From positions 558,001 to 622,000 of the forward strand of contig NZ_VDUX01000001.1 in assembly GCF_008039565.1 (NCBI RefSeq): DNA of 64,000 bases. The letters run 5' to 3'. The translations under genes were made by a program, and so were the position numbers. Below the pieces are notes generated by a model. It was not told the origin of the DNA, did no database searches, and saw only the letters and a program-made list of their open reading frames with translations. Positions 42,850 through 52,665 of the stretch are shown one piece after another. Source of the DNA: Aeromicrobium terrae. Lineage in GTDB: Bacteria; Actinomycetota; Actinomycetes; Propionibacteriales; Nocardioidaceae. Position 1 is the stretch's first letter. Every line of letters starts with the position of its first letter.

Positions 42850-45800
42850 ATGAGCGCGTGCCCCAGCTGCTCGGCGGCCCAGCCCGACGGCGCCCGGTTC
42901 TGCTTCAGCTGCGGGACGGCCCTGGCCGAGCCGACGTGCTCGTCCTGCGGCACCACCCTGGTCCCCGGTGCGCAGTTCTGCAGCGCGTGCGGCGCCGCCC
43001 AGGGAGCCGCTGCGGCACCGGCCGCCGTGCCGACCCCCGTCGCCTCCCGCCGCGTCACCAGCGTGCTGTTCGGCGACCTGGTCGGCTTCACCACGCTGTC
43101 GGAGGCCCGCGACCAGGAGGAGACCCGTGAGCTCCTCTCGCGCTACTTCGACGAGTGCCGCCGCATCATCGACCGCTACGGCGGCACGGTGGAGAAGTTC
43201 ATCGGCGACGCCGTCATGGCCGTCTGGGGCGTCCCGACGGCCCACGAGGACGACGCCGAGCGCGCGGTCCGCGCCGGCCTGGAGCTGGTGAACGCCGTCT
43301 CGGCCGTGGGTGCCGACATCGGCGTCCCGGACCTGGCCATGCGGGTCGGCATCGTGACGGGCGAGGTGGCCGTCACGATCGGCGCCGAGCAGCAGGGCAT
43401 GGTCGCCGGCGACGCCGTGAACACCGCCGCCCGCGTCCAGTCCGTCGCCGACGCCGGTCAAGTGTGGGTCGACGAGACCACGCGCCTGCTCACGTCGTCC
43501 GCGATCAGCTACCTCGACGTCGGCAGTCACGCCCTCAAGGGCAAGGCCGACCCCGTCCCGCTGTGGTCGGTCCGTGCGGTCGTGGCCGGCGTCGGCGGGT
43601 CCCAGCGCGCCGACGGGCTCGAGGCACCGCTGGTCGGCCGGGAGCGCGAGCTGCGCTTGGTCAAGGAGCTGTTCCACGCCGTGCACGAGTCCGGCCGGCC
43701 GAGCCTGCTCCTGATGCTCGGCGAGCCGGGGGTCGGGAAGTCGCGCCTCGCCTGGGAGTTCGAGAAGTACGTCGACGGGCTGAGCATGTCGGTGCGCTGG
43801 CACGCCGGCCGCTGCGTCGCCTACGGAGAGGGCCTCGCCTACTTCGCGCTGGCCGAGGCGATGCGGGCCCGCCTGCGCAGCCTCGCGCCGGAGGCCGACC
43901 AGGACGACCCGGACTCCCCCACCCTCGACCCTTCCCACCTGATGGAGCTGGGCCTCGACCGCTTCGTCCCGGACGCCGACGAGCGCGCCTGGCTCGGTCC
44001 CCGTCTCGGCGCCATGCTCGGCATCGGCTCGGTCGGCAGCTTCCCGCGTGAGGACCTGTTCGCCGCGTGGACCGTCTTCCTCGAGCGGGTCGGCGAGGGC
44101 AACCCGGTCGTCCTCGTCATCGACGACGCCCACCACGCCGACGACGGACTCCTCCAGTTCATCGAGCACCTGCTCGCGACCGGGACCTTCCCGTGCTTCG
44201 TCGTCCTCCTGAGCCGGCCGGGCCTGCTGGACGCGAACCCGACGCTCGCCACCAACCGGGCGGCGACGGTCAGCCACCTGCCGGCGCTGGGCGACGCCGA
44301 CATGGCTGCCCTGCTCGACGGCCTCGTCGTCGGGCTGCCTGACGACGCGCGCGCCACGCTGGTCGAGCGGTCCGAGGGCATCCCGCTGTTCGCCGTCGAG
44401 ACCGTCCGCTCGCTGATCGACCGCGACCTCGTCGTGCCACGGGGCGGGCAGTACGTGCTCGCGGACCCGGACGGGCTCGACCTCGACTCGATCGGTGCCC
44501 CCGCCTCGCTGCAGGCACTGGTGGCGGCGCGCCTGGACACGCTCGACCCCGAGCAGCGACGCCTCGTCGACCGCGCGAGCGTCATCGGCAACGTCTTCTC
44601 CCGAGACGAGATCGCCGAGCTCTGCCCCGAGATCGACGACATCGACGCCGTGCTCGACGGGCTCCTGCGCCAGCAGATCCTGAGCCGCATGGTCAGCCGC
44701 TTCAGTGCGGAGTACGGCCAGCTCCAGTTCGTCCAGTCGGTCATCCGGCAGGTCGCCTACGGAACGCTGTCACGTCGGGACCGCCGGGCGACCCACCTCG
44801 CCGTCGCCCGGCAGACCGAGGCGGCCGACGACGCCGCCGGCGAGCTCGCGCCGATCATCGCCCAGCACTACCTCGAGGCGATCGAGGCGCTGCCCACCGA
44901 GCCCGACACCGCCGAGCTGGAGGCCCTCGCGATCACCCACCTCGAGCGGGCCGCGAGCCGGGCCCGCTCCCTCGGCGCGATGACCGAGGCCGCGAACCAC
45001 CTGCTGCTCGCGCTGGAGCACACCGGGGACCCGGCGACGCGCGCCCGCCTCGACTCCGCCGCCGCATCGGCGCTGCTGGACAAGGGCGACTACGAGGCCG
45101 CCGTCCCCCACGCGATCGCGGCCACGGAGACGTTCGACGGCCTGGGCGACCCGCGGTCGGCAGCCGTCGCCGCCTCGGTCCACGCACAGGCGCTGTCGAC
45201 GACGGGCGACAATGCCGCCGCCGTCGCGATCGTCAGCCCGCGGTGGGACGAGCTGGTCGAGCGCAACGACGCCGACGAGGCGCTCCAGGAGCTGGGCCGC
45301 GTGCTGTCGTCGGCTGCCGGCCGGATCGGCCAGGACCGGACGGACGTGTACGACCGTCGGCTCCAGATCGCCGACAAGCTCGGCGACCGCGAGCAGATCG
45401 CCGAGGTCCTCAACGCGCTCGGCGTCAGGTACAACATCCTGGGTGCCGGAGAGATGTCGGCCGTGCTGGCCAGCGCCGCCGCCGACATCGCTCGCTCCGA
45501 GCACATCCCCGGGGTGCTCTCGCGCTGCCTGCTCAACCTCAACAGCTACTACACGACGATGAACCTGCCGCGGGCGATCGAGGCGGGGACCGAAGCGGTG
45601 GACGTCGCCGACCGGGCCGGTGTCGCGGTCTGGAAGGAGTTCGCGCTGGTGAATCTTTACCTCGCGCTCCTGTCCTCGGGTAGATGGGACGAGCTCGAGG
45701 AGCGCCTGGACCGCGAGGGCAGCCACCTCGCCGTGATGATCGCCATCGAGGTCGCCATCCGCGGCTTCCTGGGCGCGGCCCGGGGTGCACCCGTCGAGCT

Positions 45801-46368
45801 CCCCTGGGGCCCCGACGACCGCCCGCAGAGCGACGACCCCCTCGACGAGGGCTGGACGCTCTTCGCCGAGGGCACGGCCGCCCTGTCGCAGGGTCGCCCG
45901 GAGGAGGCGCTCGACCGCGCCGTCGCGTCGGCCGACATGTTCTACGGCGCGTCCGGCACGGCGGACGACTTTGTCCACCCCTGGCCGGTCGCGGTCGAGC
46001 TCGCGATGGAGCTCGGGGCGACGGAGACCCTGGCGCACCTCATGAGCGTCGTGGAGACGGCGACGACCCGGACCACCGTCCCGCTCTCGGTGCGCGCCCA
46101 CCACCGTCGGTTCCAGGCGCTGCTCGCCCGGGACGCCGACCCGGACTCGGTGGAGGGGTTGCTCCGTCAGGCGATCGCCGAGCTGGACGAGTGGGGATCA
46201 CGCCACTACACGGCGCGGGCGGAGGCCGACCTCGGCCTGTGGCTGCACCAGCTCGGCCGGAGCGACGAGGCGGAGCGGCTGCTTTCCCACGCGCGGTCGG
46301 TCCTGGCTGAGCTGGGTACGACGACCTGGCTGGAGCAGCTGGACCGTCAGAGCGCCACGTCGGCCTGA
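42850..46368 (+). CDS. Class III adenylate/guanylate cyclase with zinc ribbons, AAA-type ATPase and TPR region
   Basis: 1172 residues. Two zinc ribbons (Cys4, 7, 18, 21 and Cys30, 33, 44, 47) precede the cyclase homology domain, which has both metal aspartates (Asp76 in LFGDLVGFT, Asp120 in FIGDAVMA), the purine-contacting Lys116 and Asp188, and Asn191 and Arg195 of the transition-state pair, so it should be active and prefer ATP. An AAA/NACHT-like ATPase follows (Walker A GEPGVGKSRL, Walker B VLVIDDAHHAD, about residues 255-500), then a long helical TPR-like half. Such proteins are common in mycobacteria and relatives. The adjacent MFS-CNBD gene is a natural target of the cAMP made. Overlaps the convergent methyltransferase by 22 bp. 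Confidence 0.92.
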   Translation: MSACPSCSAAQPDGARFCFSCGTALAEPTCSSCGTTLVPGAQFCSACGAAQGAAAAPAAVPTPVASRRVTSVLFGDLVGFTTLSEARDQEETRELLSRYFDECRRIIDRYGGTVEKFIGDAVMAVWGVPTAHEDDAERAVRAGLELVNAVSAVGADIGVPDLAMRVGIVTGEVAVTIGAEQQGMVAGDAVNTAARVQSVADAGQVWVDETTRLLTSSAISYLDVGSHALKGKADPVPLWSVRAVVAGVGGSQRADGLEAPLVGRERELRLVKELFHAVHESGRPSLLLMLGEPGVGKSRLAWEFEKYVDGLSMSVRWHAGRCVAYGEGLAYFALAEAMRARLRSLAPEADQDDPDSPTLDPSHLMELGLDRFVPDADERAWLGPRLGAMLGIGSVGSFPREDLFAAWTVFLERVGEGNPVVLVIDDAHHADDGLLQFIEHLLATGTFPCFVVLLSRPGLLDANPTLATNRAATVSHLPALGDADMAALLDGLVVGLPDDARATLVERSEGIPLFAVETVRSLIDRDLVVPRGGQYVLADPDGLDLDSIGAPASLQALVAARLDTLDPEQRRLVDRASVIGNVFSRDEIAELCPEIDDIDAVLDGLLRQQILSRMVSRFSAEYGQLQFVQSVIRQVAYGTLSRRDRRATHLAVARQTEAADDAAGELAPIIAQHYLEAIEALPTEPDTAELEALAITHLERAASRARSLGAMTEAANHLLLALEHTGDPATRARLDSAAASALLDKGDYEAAVPHAIAATETFDGLGDPRSAAVAASVHAQALSTTGDNAAAVAIVSPRWDELVERNDADEALQELGRVLSSAAGRIGQDRTDVYDRRLQIADKLGDREQIAEVLNALGVRYNILGAGEMSAVLASAAADIARSEHIPGVLSRCLLNLNSYYTTMNLPRAIEAGTEAVDVADRAGVAVWKEFALVNLYLALLSSGRWDELEERLDREGSHLAVMIAIEVAIRGFLGAARGAPVELPWGPDDRPQSDDPLDEGWTLFAEGTAALSQGRPEEALDRAVASADMFYGASGTADDFVHPWPVAVELAMELGATETLAHLMSVVETATTRTTVPLSVRAHHRRFQALLARDADPDSVEGLLRQAIAELDEWGSRHYTARAEADLGLWLHQLGRSDEAERLLSHARSVLAELGTTTWLEQLDRQSATSA

Positions 46369-47501
46369 TAGGCGGTCAGGACGGCGACGCACTCGACGTG
46401 GTGCGTCATGGGGAACAGGGCGAAGGCCCGCAACGAGTCGAGCCGGTACCCGGACTCGGCGAACGTGGCGACGTCGCGGGCCAGGGCCGCCGCGTCGCAC
46501 GCCACGTAGACGACGCGGCGCGGGCCGAGGCTGACGATGTCGCCGACGGCGCGCTTGGCCCCGGTGCGCGGTGGGTCGAGCACGACGACGTCGGCGCGCT
46601 CCCCGACCTGGCCGGAGCGGAACGCCCGCTCCACCGTCTCGCCCACCAGCCGGACCGTCGGGCGGTCGTGCAGGTTGCGTCGTGCGTCGCGCGAGCCACC
46701 GGGGTCGGCCTCGACGCTGACGACCTCGCCGTCGGGGCCGGCGGCCTCGGCGAGGAACGCGGTGAACAGGCCCACACCCGCGTACAGGTCGACGACGCGG
46801 TCGCCGGGCCGCACCTCCGCGCCCTGCATCACGGCGTCAACCAAGGTCTGCGCCGCCGCGGGGTGGACCTGCCAGAACCCGGACCCGCTGACCCGGAACG
46901 GCACGCCGTGCACGTCCTCGGTGACCGCGGAGCGCTTCTCCTCCCCCACGACCAGCTGCTCGCCACGGGACGACACCACCACCTCGACGGCTTCTCGACC
47001 GGGCCAGCGCCGGTCCAGGACGTCGGGCAGTCCGGGATGCGCGATGAGGCACCGCTCGACCGGCACGACCTCGTGCGACCGGTGCTTGCGGAGCCCGGGG
47101 CGACCCTCTCCGTCGATCGCGTACGTCATGCGGGTGCGCCACCCGAGCTCGTCGCCGACCCGCTCGACCTCGCCGTCCCAGGTGATGCCGGCGAGACGAG
47201 CCAGCTGCTCGCGCACGACGTCGCCCAGCAGCTCGCGCTGCACCGCCGGGTCGACGTGCTGGAAGTCGCAGCCGCCGCAGGTGCCGGCGTACGGGCACGG
47301 CGGGTCGACGCGACCGGGTGCGGCCTCGATGACCTCGACGGCGTCGGCCCGCAGGAACCGCTTCGACTCCTCCGTCACCCGGATCCGCACGCGCTCGCCG
47401 GGGAGCGTGTGCCGGACGAAGACGACCTGACCGTCGAGCCGCGCCACGCAGTGGCCGCCATGGGCCACGGGGCCGACGTCGACGATCGGCAGCTCAGCCA
47501 C
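46347..47501 (-). CDS. TRAM-domain RNA (uracil-5-)-methyltransferase, RumA/TrmA-like
   Basis: 384 residues. An N-terminal TRAM domain (residues 1-55) is followed by a CPYAGTCGGCDFQH cluster typical of the [4Fe-4S]-binding RlmD/RlmCD group, the SAM site DLYAGVGLFTAFLAE, the DPPR motif, and the nucleophile region YVACDAAALARD with the general-base Glu in HHVECV. It should methylate uridine in 23S rRNA. The position next to the permease gene equals Rv2689c beside Rv2690c in M. tuberculosis. The GTG start overlaps the upstream permease stop by 8 bp. Confidence 0.9.
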   Translation of the reverse strand: MAELPIVDVGPVAHGGHCVARLDGQVVFVRHTLPGERVRIRVTEESKRFLRADAVEVIEAAPGRVDPPCPYAGTCGGCDFQHVDPAVQRELLGDVVREQLARLAGITWDGEVERVGDELGWRTRMTYAIDGEGRPGLRKHRSHEVVPVERCLIAHPGLPDVLDRRWPGREAVEVVVSSRGEQLVVGEEKRSAVTEDVHGVPFRVSGSGFWQVHPAAAQTLVDAVMQGAEVRPGDRVVDLYAGVGLFTAFLAEAAGPDGEVVSVEADPGGSRDARRNLHDRPTVRLVGETVERAFRSGQVGERADVVVLDPPRTGAKRAVGDIVSLGPRRVVYVACDAAALARDVATFAESGYRLDSLRAFALFPMTHHVECVAVLTAYQADVAL

Positions 47502-49506
47502 CGCTGCGGGGGCCTCGGACCCCGCGTCGGACGTCGCCGGGCGCCGGTCGCTCCGGCCGCAGCTTGACCCGGCCGGCCGACTGCAGCTGGTACGGGACGC
47601 TCGTCACCATCACGCCCGGCATGAACAACAGGCGTCCCTTGAGCCGCAGCGCGGTCTGGTTGTGCAGCAGCTGCTCCCACCAGCGGCCGACGACGTACTC
47701 CGGGATGTAGACGGTGATCACGTCGCGCGGGCTGCTCTTGCGGACCTCCTTGACGTACCGGATCACCGGTCGCACCAGCTCGCGGTACGGCGACGACACG
47801 ATCTTCAGCGGGACCGGGATGTCCAGCTCGTCCCAGCGCTGCCGCAGCGCCGCCGACTCCCCCGGGTCGAACTCGACGTACAGCGCCTCGAGCGTGTTCG
47901 GGCGCGAGACCCGCGCGTAGGCGAGGGCCCGCATCGTCGGCTTGTGCACCTTGCCCACGAGGACGATCGCGTGGACGCGCGACGGCAGCATGATGTCGGA
48001 GTCGTCGATCGCCAGCTCCTCGGCGATGAGCCGGTAGTGCCGCTCGATGCCCTTCATCAGCGTGAAGATCACGACCATGGCCAGGATCGCGATCCAGGCG
48101 CCGACGAGGAACTTGGTGATGAGCACGATCACCAGGACGGTGGCGGTCATCACGAGGCCGAACGCGTTGATGCCGCGCGACCGGAACATGCGCCGCCGCT
48201 CGCCGTGGTCCTCCTCCACGGCGAGCAGGCGGTTCCAGTGGCGGATCATGCCGGCCTGGCTGAACACGAACGACACGAAGACGCCGACGATGTACAGCTG
48301 GATCAGCCGGGTGACCTGGGCGTCGAACGCCTGGATCAGGACGATGGCGCCGACGGCCAGCAGGATGATGCCGTTGCTGAAGGCGAGCCGGTCGCCGCGG
48401 GTGTCGAGCTGGCGCGGCAGGTACCCGTCGCGGGCCAGGATCGAGGCGAGCACTGGGAAGCCGTTGAAGGCGGTGTTCGCCGCGAGGATCAGGATGACGC
48501 CGGTGGTGGCGATCGTGAAGTAGAACAGCGGCGGGACGTCGTGGTACAGCGCCTTGGCCACCTGGCCGATCACCGTCTGCTGTTCGTAGCCGTCGCCCAC
48601 CGGCTTGCCGTTCAGCAGCAGCTGGCTCGGGTCCTCGACGTAGCGCAGGTGCATCAGGTCGGCGAGCACCAGCATGCTCATCAGCATCGTGATCGCGAGC
48701 GTGCCGAGCAGCAGCAGCGTGGTGGCCGCGTTCTGGCTCTTCGGCTTCCGGAACGCCGGCACGCCGTTGCTGATGGCCTCGACGCCGGTGAGGGCGGCGC
48801 AGCCCGACGAGAACGCGCGCGCCAGCAGGAACACCATCGCGATACCGGTGAGGGCGCCGTCGTACGGCGACTCGGCCGCGATGTCGAACTTCGCGCTCTC
48901 CGTCTGCGGGAGGTCGCCGAAGACATAGCGCGCGTAGCCCCACACGCCCATCAGAAGGATCGCGATCATGAACAGGTACGTGGGCACGGCGAACGCGGTG
49001 CCGGACTCCTTGGTGCCGCGCAGGTTCATCGCCATGAGCAGGATCACGAGCCCGGAGGCGGCCGCGGCCTCGTGCCCCTCGAGGGCGGGGATCGCGGACG
49101 TCGCGTTCTGCACGCCCGACGAGATCGACACCGCGACCGTCAGCACGTAGTCGACGAGCAGGGCGCTGCCCACCGTGAGCCCGGCGTTCCGGCCCAGGTT
49201 GACCGTGGCGACCTCGTAGTCGCCACCGCCGCTCGGGTACGCCCGGACGTTCTGCCGGTAGGACGCGACCACCGTCAGGAGCACCAGCGCGACGGCGAGA
49301 CCGATGCGCCAGTTGAACTGGTAGGCGGTCAGCCCGCCGAGCGACAGGGTCAGGAAGATCTCGTCCGGCGCGTAGGCCACGGACGACAGCGCGTCGCTCG
49401 CGAACACCGGCAGCGCGACCCGCTTGGGGAGCAGCGTCTCCTCCAGCTGGGAGCTGCGGAGCTTACGCCCGACGAGCGCACGCTTGGTCACGTCGACGAT
49501 GCCCAC
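47494..49506 (-). CDS. APC-family K+ permease, KimA-like
   Basis: 670 residues: about 12 hydrophobic segments followed by a cytosolic C-terminal domain of roughly 170 residues (VHAIVLVGKVHKPTMRALAYAR). The N-terminal PVFASDALSSVAYAPDEIFLTLSLGG is diagnostic of the KUP-related KimA/YdaO group, proton-coupled K+ importers inhibited by c-di-AMP in Bacillus. Two TrkA-type genes start 55 bp away on the other strand, supporting potassium homeostasis. The position equals Rv2690c. GTG at 49506 is chosen; GTG at 49491 is the alternative. Confidence 0.85.
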   Translation of the reverse strand: MGIVDVTKRALVGRKLRSSQLEETLLPKRVALPVFASDALSSVAYAPDEIFLTLSLGGLTAYQFNWRIGLAVALVLLTVVASYRQNVRAYPSGGGDYEVATVNLGRNAGLTVGSALLVDYVLTVAVSISSGVQNATSAIPALEGHEAAAASGLVILLMAMNLRGTKESGTAFAVPTYLFMIAILLMGVWGYARYVFGDLPQTESAKFDIAAESPYDGALTGIAMVFLLARAFSSGCAALTGVEAISNGVPAFRKPKSQNAATTLLLLGTLAITMLMSMLVLADLMHLRYVEDPSQLLLNGKPVGDGYEQQTVIGQVAKALYHDVPPLFYFTIATTGVILILAANTAFNGFPVLASILARDGYLPRQLDTRGDRLAFSNGIILLAVGAIVLIQAFDAQVTRLIQLYIVGVFVSFVFSQAGMIRHWNRLLAVEEDHGERRRMFRSRGINAFGLVMTATVLVIVLITKFLVGAWIAILAMVVIFTLMKGIERHYRLIAEELAIDDSDIMLPSRVHAIVLVGKVHKPTMRALAYARVSRPNTLEALYVEFDPGESAALRQRWDELDIPVPLKIVSSPYRELVRPVIRYVKEVRKSSPRDVITVYIPEYVVGRWWEQLLHNQTALRLKGRLLFMPGVMVTSVPYQLQSAGRVKLRPERPAPGDVRRGVRGPRSGG

Positions 49507-49561
49507 GGCGACGATCGTAGACCCGCTGATGGGGCCCCGTGGGGCGGTGTAGCGTCGCACC

Positions 49562-50224
49562 GTGCACATCGTGATCATGGGCTGCGGCCGGGTGGGTTCG
49601 ACGCTCACGCGCAGCCTCGAGGAGCGGGGTCACACCACCGCCGTCATCGACTCCAATCCCGACGCCTTCCGGCGTCTCGGCCCGTCGTTCAAGGGCATCA
49701 CCGTCACCGGGATGGGCTTCGACCGCGACGTCCTCGAACGGGCCGGTCTGCCGAAGGCCGACGGCTTCGCGGCGGTCTCCAGCGGCGACAACTCCAACAT
49801 CATCTCCGCCCGCGTGGCGCGCGAGCAGTTCGGCGTGTCCAACATCGTCGCCCGCATCTACGACCCCGGCCGCGCCGAGGTCTACGAGCGCCTGGGCGTC
49901 CCCACCGTCGCCACCGTGCCGTGGGCGGCCGACCAGGTGCTCCGGCGGCTTCTGCCGGCCGGCTCGGAGCCGGCCTGGCGCGACCCGTCGGGCCAGCTGC
50001 GCCTCGACAACATCTACGCGCCGTTCGCCTGGATCGGCCAGGACCTGTCCCGGTTCGAGAAGGAGGCCGGCGTCCGCGTCGCGTACCTCACCCGTCTCGG
50101 CTCCGGGATGATCGCCCGCAGCGACACCGTCATCCAGGAGGGCGACTACCTCAGCGTCTTCATGCTCGAGTCCGACGCGGAGCGGGTGCACGCCGCGATC
50201 GCGTCCGGCCCCGAGGAGGACTGA
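49562..50224 (+). CDS. ceoB: TrkA-family potassium uptake regulatory protein, CeoB-like
   Basis: 220 residues with an N-terminal RCK/TrkA-N Rossmann domain (IVIMGCGRVGSTLTRSLEERGH, nucleotide-binding Gly-rich loop) and a C-terminal TrkA-C domain from about residue 135. Binds NAD(H) or ATP and gates a K+ transporter. Equivalent to Rv2691 in the M. tuberculosis order. GTG start at 49562. Its TGA overlaps the next ATG by one base, so the pair is co-translated. Confidence 0.92.
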   Translation: MHIVIMGCGRVGSTLTRSLEERGHTTAVIDSNPDAFRRLGPSFKGITVTGMGFDRDVLERAGLPKADGFAAVSSGDNSNIISARVAREQFGVSNIVARIYDPGRAEVYERLGVPTVATVPWAADQVLRRLLPAGSEPAWRDPSGQLRLDNIYAPFAWIGQDLSRFEKEAGVRVAYLTRLGSGMIARSDTVIQEGDYLSVFMLESDAERVHAAIASGPEED

Positions 50225-50886
50225 TGCGGGTCGCCATCGCCGGAGCCGGCGCCGTCGGCCGCAGCGTCGCCCTCGAGCTCATCGACAACGGCCACCAGGT
50301 CCTGCTCATCGACAAGTCCCCGGCGTCCATCCGCTCGGAGGCGGTGCCGGAGGCGCAGTGGCTGCTCGCCGACGCGTGCGAGCTGTCGTCGCTCGAGGAG
50401 GCCCAGCTCGAGACGTGCGACGTCGTCATCGCCGCCACCGGCGACGACAAGGCCAACCTCGTCATCTCCCTGCTGGCCAAGACCGAGTTCTCCGTGCCCC
50501 GCACCGTCGGCCGCGTCAACCACCCCAGCAACGAGTGGCTGTTCAGCGAGTCGTGGGGCGTCGACGTCTCCGTCTCCACGCCGCGCCTGATGTCGGCGCT
50601 CGTGGAGGAGGCGGTCACGGTCGGCGACCTCGTCCGCCTGTTCACGTTCCGCCAGAGCAACACCAACCTGGTCGAGCTGACGATGCCGGACCACTCCCCG
50701 TTCGTCGGCCAGCGCGTCCGCGACGTGCCGTGGCCGCAGGACGTCGTGCTCGTCGCGATCCTGCGCGACAACGCGATCCAGACGCCCGACCAGGACCGGT
50801 CGCTCGAGGCCGGCGACGAGCTGCTGTTCGTCTCCCCCGAGGACGCGGAGGACGACCTCGGGCAGCTCCTCTCGCCCAAGGACTAG
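50224..50886 (+). CDS. ceoC: TrkA-family potassium uptake regulatory protein, CeoC-like
   Basis: 220 residues with the same RCK architecture as CeoB (VAIAGAGAVGRSVALELIDNGH; TrkA-C from about residue 140). The two proteins likely form a hetero-ring on a K+ channel or on the KimA-like permease. Equivalent to Rv2692. Stop overlaps the convergent DUF3159 stop by 4 bp. Confidence 0.92.
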   Translation: MRVAIAGAGAVGRSVALELIDNGHQVLLIDKSPASIRSEAVPEAQWLLADACELSSLEEAQLETCDVVIAATGDDKANLVISLLAKTEFSVPRTVGRVNHPSNEWLFSESWGVDVSVSTPRLMSALVEEAVTVGDLVRLFTFRQSNTNLVELTMPDHSPFVGQRVRDVPWPQDVVLVAILRDNAIQTPDQDRSLEAGDELLFVSPEDAEDDLGQLLSPKD

Positions 50887-51641
50887 GGCGCCGACTCCAG
50901 CGGGGTCCGGTCGCGGCTGAGCAGCCAGGCCATGGCCGCGAACGCGGCGAGCTGCAGCGGCCAGCCCAGGACGATCTTGGTGGTGCCCAGCAGGGCGATG
51001 TGGTCGCCGAGGTAGAGCGGGTACTGCACGAGGACCCGCAACACGCAGGGCAGCGCGAACAGCCACGTCATCTGGGCGCACAGGCGCACCATCGCCTTGT
51101 CGCGGTGCCACGCCGTGGGGTCGCCGGTGATGCTGCCGATCATGAAGCCGACCAGCGGCCAGCCGATCAGGATCGAGATCACGAACACGGCCGCGTAGGC
51201 GCCGTTGTAGAGGATGCCGGGCAGGAAGACGTCGCGGGCCTCGCCGGAGCGGGACGCGAACACCGCCGCGATGCCGATGCCGAACAGCGCGTTGAGGACG
51301 AACTGCACGGTGGTCCGCTGGACCAGCCGGATCACGAGCAGGACCACCGTGACGCCGATGCTGAGGATCAGCGACGGTCGTAGCTCGTGGGTGATGACGT
51401 ACGTGAGCGTGAACAGCACCGTGGGGACCGCGCCCTCGACGATGCCGCGCCGTCCGCCGAGCGCCTCGGACAGCTTCGTCCGGATCAGGTGCTCGACGGT
51501 GTCATGAGCCGCCCGCGGCCCGGCACCCCCGCCGGTCTCGTGGGCGGACGCCTCATGCGCCGACGCCTCGTCGTCGTCGAAGATGCTCTCGGGGGACTCG
51601 GGGCCCAGGTGCCGGGGACGACTCGAGTCGTCGGAGGTCAT
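50883..51641 (-). CDS. DUF3159 membrane protein (Rv2693c-like)
   Basis: 252 residues: an acidic/His-rich N-terminal 70 residues with repeats of ASAHE, then about six hydrophobic segments (AVPTVLFTLTYVITHELRPSLILSIGVTVV onward). This is the DUF3159 family, unique to actinobacteria and of unknown function; related to intracellular-septation-type membrane proteins by appearance only. The ATG at 51641 overlaps the OB-fold gene's end by 4 bp, so they are coupled. Confidence 0.85.
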   Translation of the reverse strand: MTSDDSSRPRHLGPESPESIFDDDEASAHEASAHETGGGAGPRAAHDTVEHLIRTKLSEALGGRRGIVEGAVPTVLFTLTYVITHELRPSLILSIGVTVVLLVIRLVQRTTVQFVLNALFGIGIAAVFASRSGEARDVFLPGILYNGAYAAVFVISILIGWPLVGFMIGSITGDPTAWHRDKAMVRLCAQMTWLFALPCVLRVLVQYPLYLGDHIALLGTTKIVLGWPLQLAAFAAMAWLLSRDRTPLESAP

Positions 51642-51991
51642 GCCTCGAGCTCGTACGCCGGGTTGTAGAGCACGCGCTCCGAACCCCGGCGGCCGATGCG
51701 GCCGTGCGCCGTGAGGCGACGTCCGGCGTCCACACCCTCGATGGTGCGGCGACCCAGCCAGATCAGCGTGATGGTGTCGGACCCGTCGTACAGCTCGGCC
51801 TCCAGCGCCGTGACGCCGTCCACCGGGCGCAGCGTCACGGACCTCAGGGTCCCGTGCACCGTGGCCATGCAGCGGTCGGGCTGCGCCTTGATCAGGGAAC
51901 AGCCGGCCTTGGCGGCGTCCTCCTGGAGCTCGTCGGCCTCCTGGTGCTCCAACGAGAGCTTTTCGAGGGTCCGACTGAAGAGTCCTGACAT
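51638..51991 (-). CDS. OB-fold nucleic-acid-binding protein (Rv2694c-like)
   Basis: 117 residues. After a helical N-terminus (SRTLEKLSLEHQEADELQEDA) comes an OB-fold strand pattern (MATVHGTLRSVTL, ALEAELYDGSDTITLIWLGRRTIEG, LTAHGRIG), as in RecG-wedge/tRNA-anticodon OB domains. Its role is unknown. The conserved actinobacterial position between DUF3159 and DUF3710 is kept. Start ATG 51991. Confidence 0.85.
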   Translation of the reverse strand: MSGLFSRTLEKLSLEHQEADELQEDAAKAGCSLIKAQPDRCMATVHGTLRSVTLRPVDGVTALEAELYDGSDTITLIWLGRRTIEGVDAGRRLTAHGRIGRRGSERVLYNPAYELEA

Positions 51992-52017
51992 GCTTCAAGT
52001 GTAGGCCGCGGCACGGC

Positions 52018-52665
52018 TCACTGTGGGGTGGACTCCACCACATCGAGCCCTTCTCCGAACGTGATCAGAAGGGCCTCTCGCGGGGCCATCGGCTCGTCGC
52101 CGCGGACCACGATGACGTCGCGCAGCGCGTGCATGAGCAGGCTGTTGTCGTCGGGATCCAGCGCCTCGCGGCCGAGGAACGTGGCACGCAGCATCCAGCG
52201 GGGCCCCTCGATGCCGAGGATGCGGCTGGGCTGGAACCCGGCCTCGCCGTCCGGCAGCGTCACGGGGATGCGGACGCGCAGCTCCGGACCGAAAGGACCG
52301 TCCGCCGGCTCGCACTCGCCGTCGAGGCGCATCGCCTCGAGCTCGAGGTCCGCGCGGACGTCGTCCCACAGGCCGCCGGACCGGGCGTCGGCGAACGCGC
52401 GCAGCTCCAGCCCCGACTCCTCCGCGACCAGCACGACCGAGCCCATCGTCCCGTCCGCGTCGTCGGTGGGCACCTGCAGGGAGAAGCCGGGGTTGCCTCG
52501 CACCCAGAGCGAGCCGAGGTCGAGGTAGCTGGGGTCGTCGTCCGGGGACCGCTCGGTGGAGTCCCACGGGCCGTCGGCTCGCAGGTTCGTGGACGGGGCT
52601 GCCGGGGGGGTCTCCGGCTCCGCGTCGGTGCTGTCCTCGTCCTGGCGACGGCGTCGCATGGTCAT
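52018..52665 (-). CDS. DUF3710 protein (Rv2696c-like)
   Basis: 215 residues; low-complexity acidic N-terminus followed by [22 protein letters not shown] and [35 protein letters not shown], characteristic of the DUF3710 family, which has no established function. The genuine ATG may be 52665 or, two codons later, 52659. The start overlaps the dut stop region by 4 bp, so dut and this gene are coupled. Confidence 0.85.
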   Translation of the reverse strand: MTMRRRRQDEDSTDAEPETPPAAPSTNLRADGPWDSTERSPDDDPSYLDLGSLWVRGNPGFSLQVPTDDADGTMGSVVLVAEESGLELRAFADARSGGLWDDVRADLELEAMRLDGECEPADGPFGPELRVRIPVTLPDGEAGFQPSRILGIEGPRWMLRATFLGREALDPDDNSLLMHALRDVIVVRGDEPMAPREALLITFGEGLDVVESTPQ

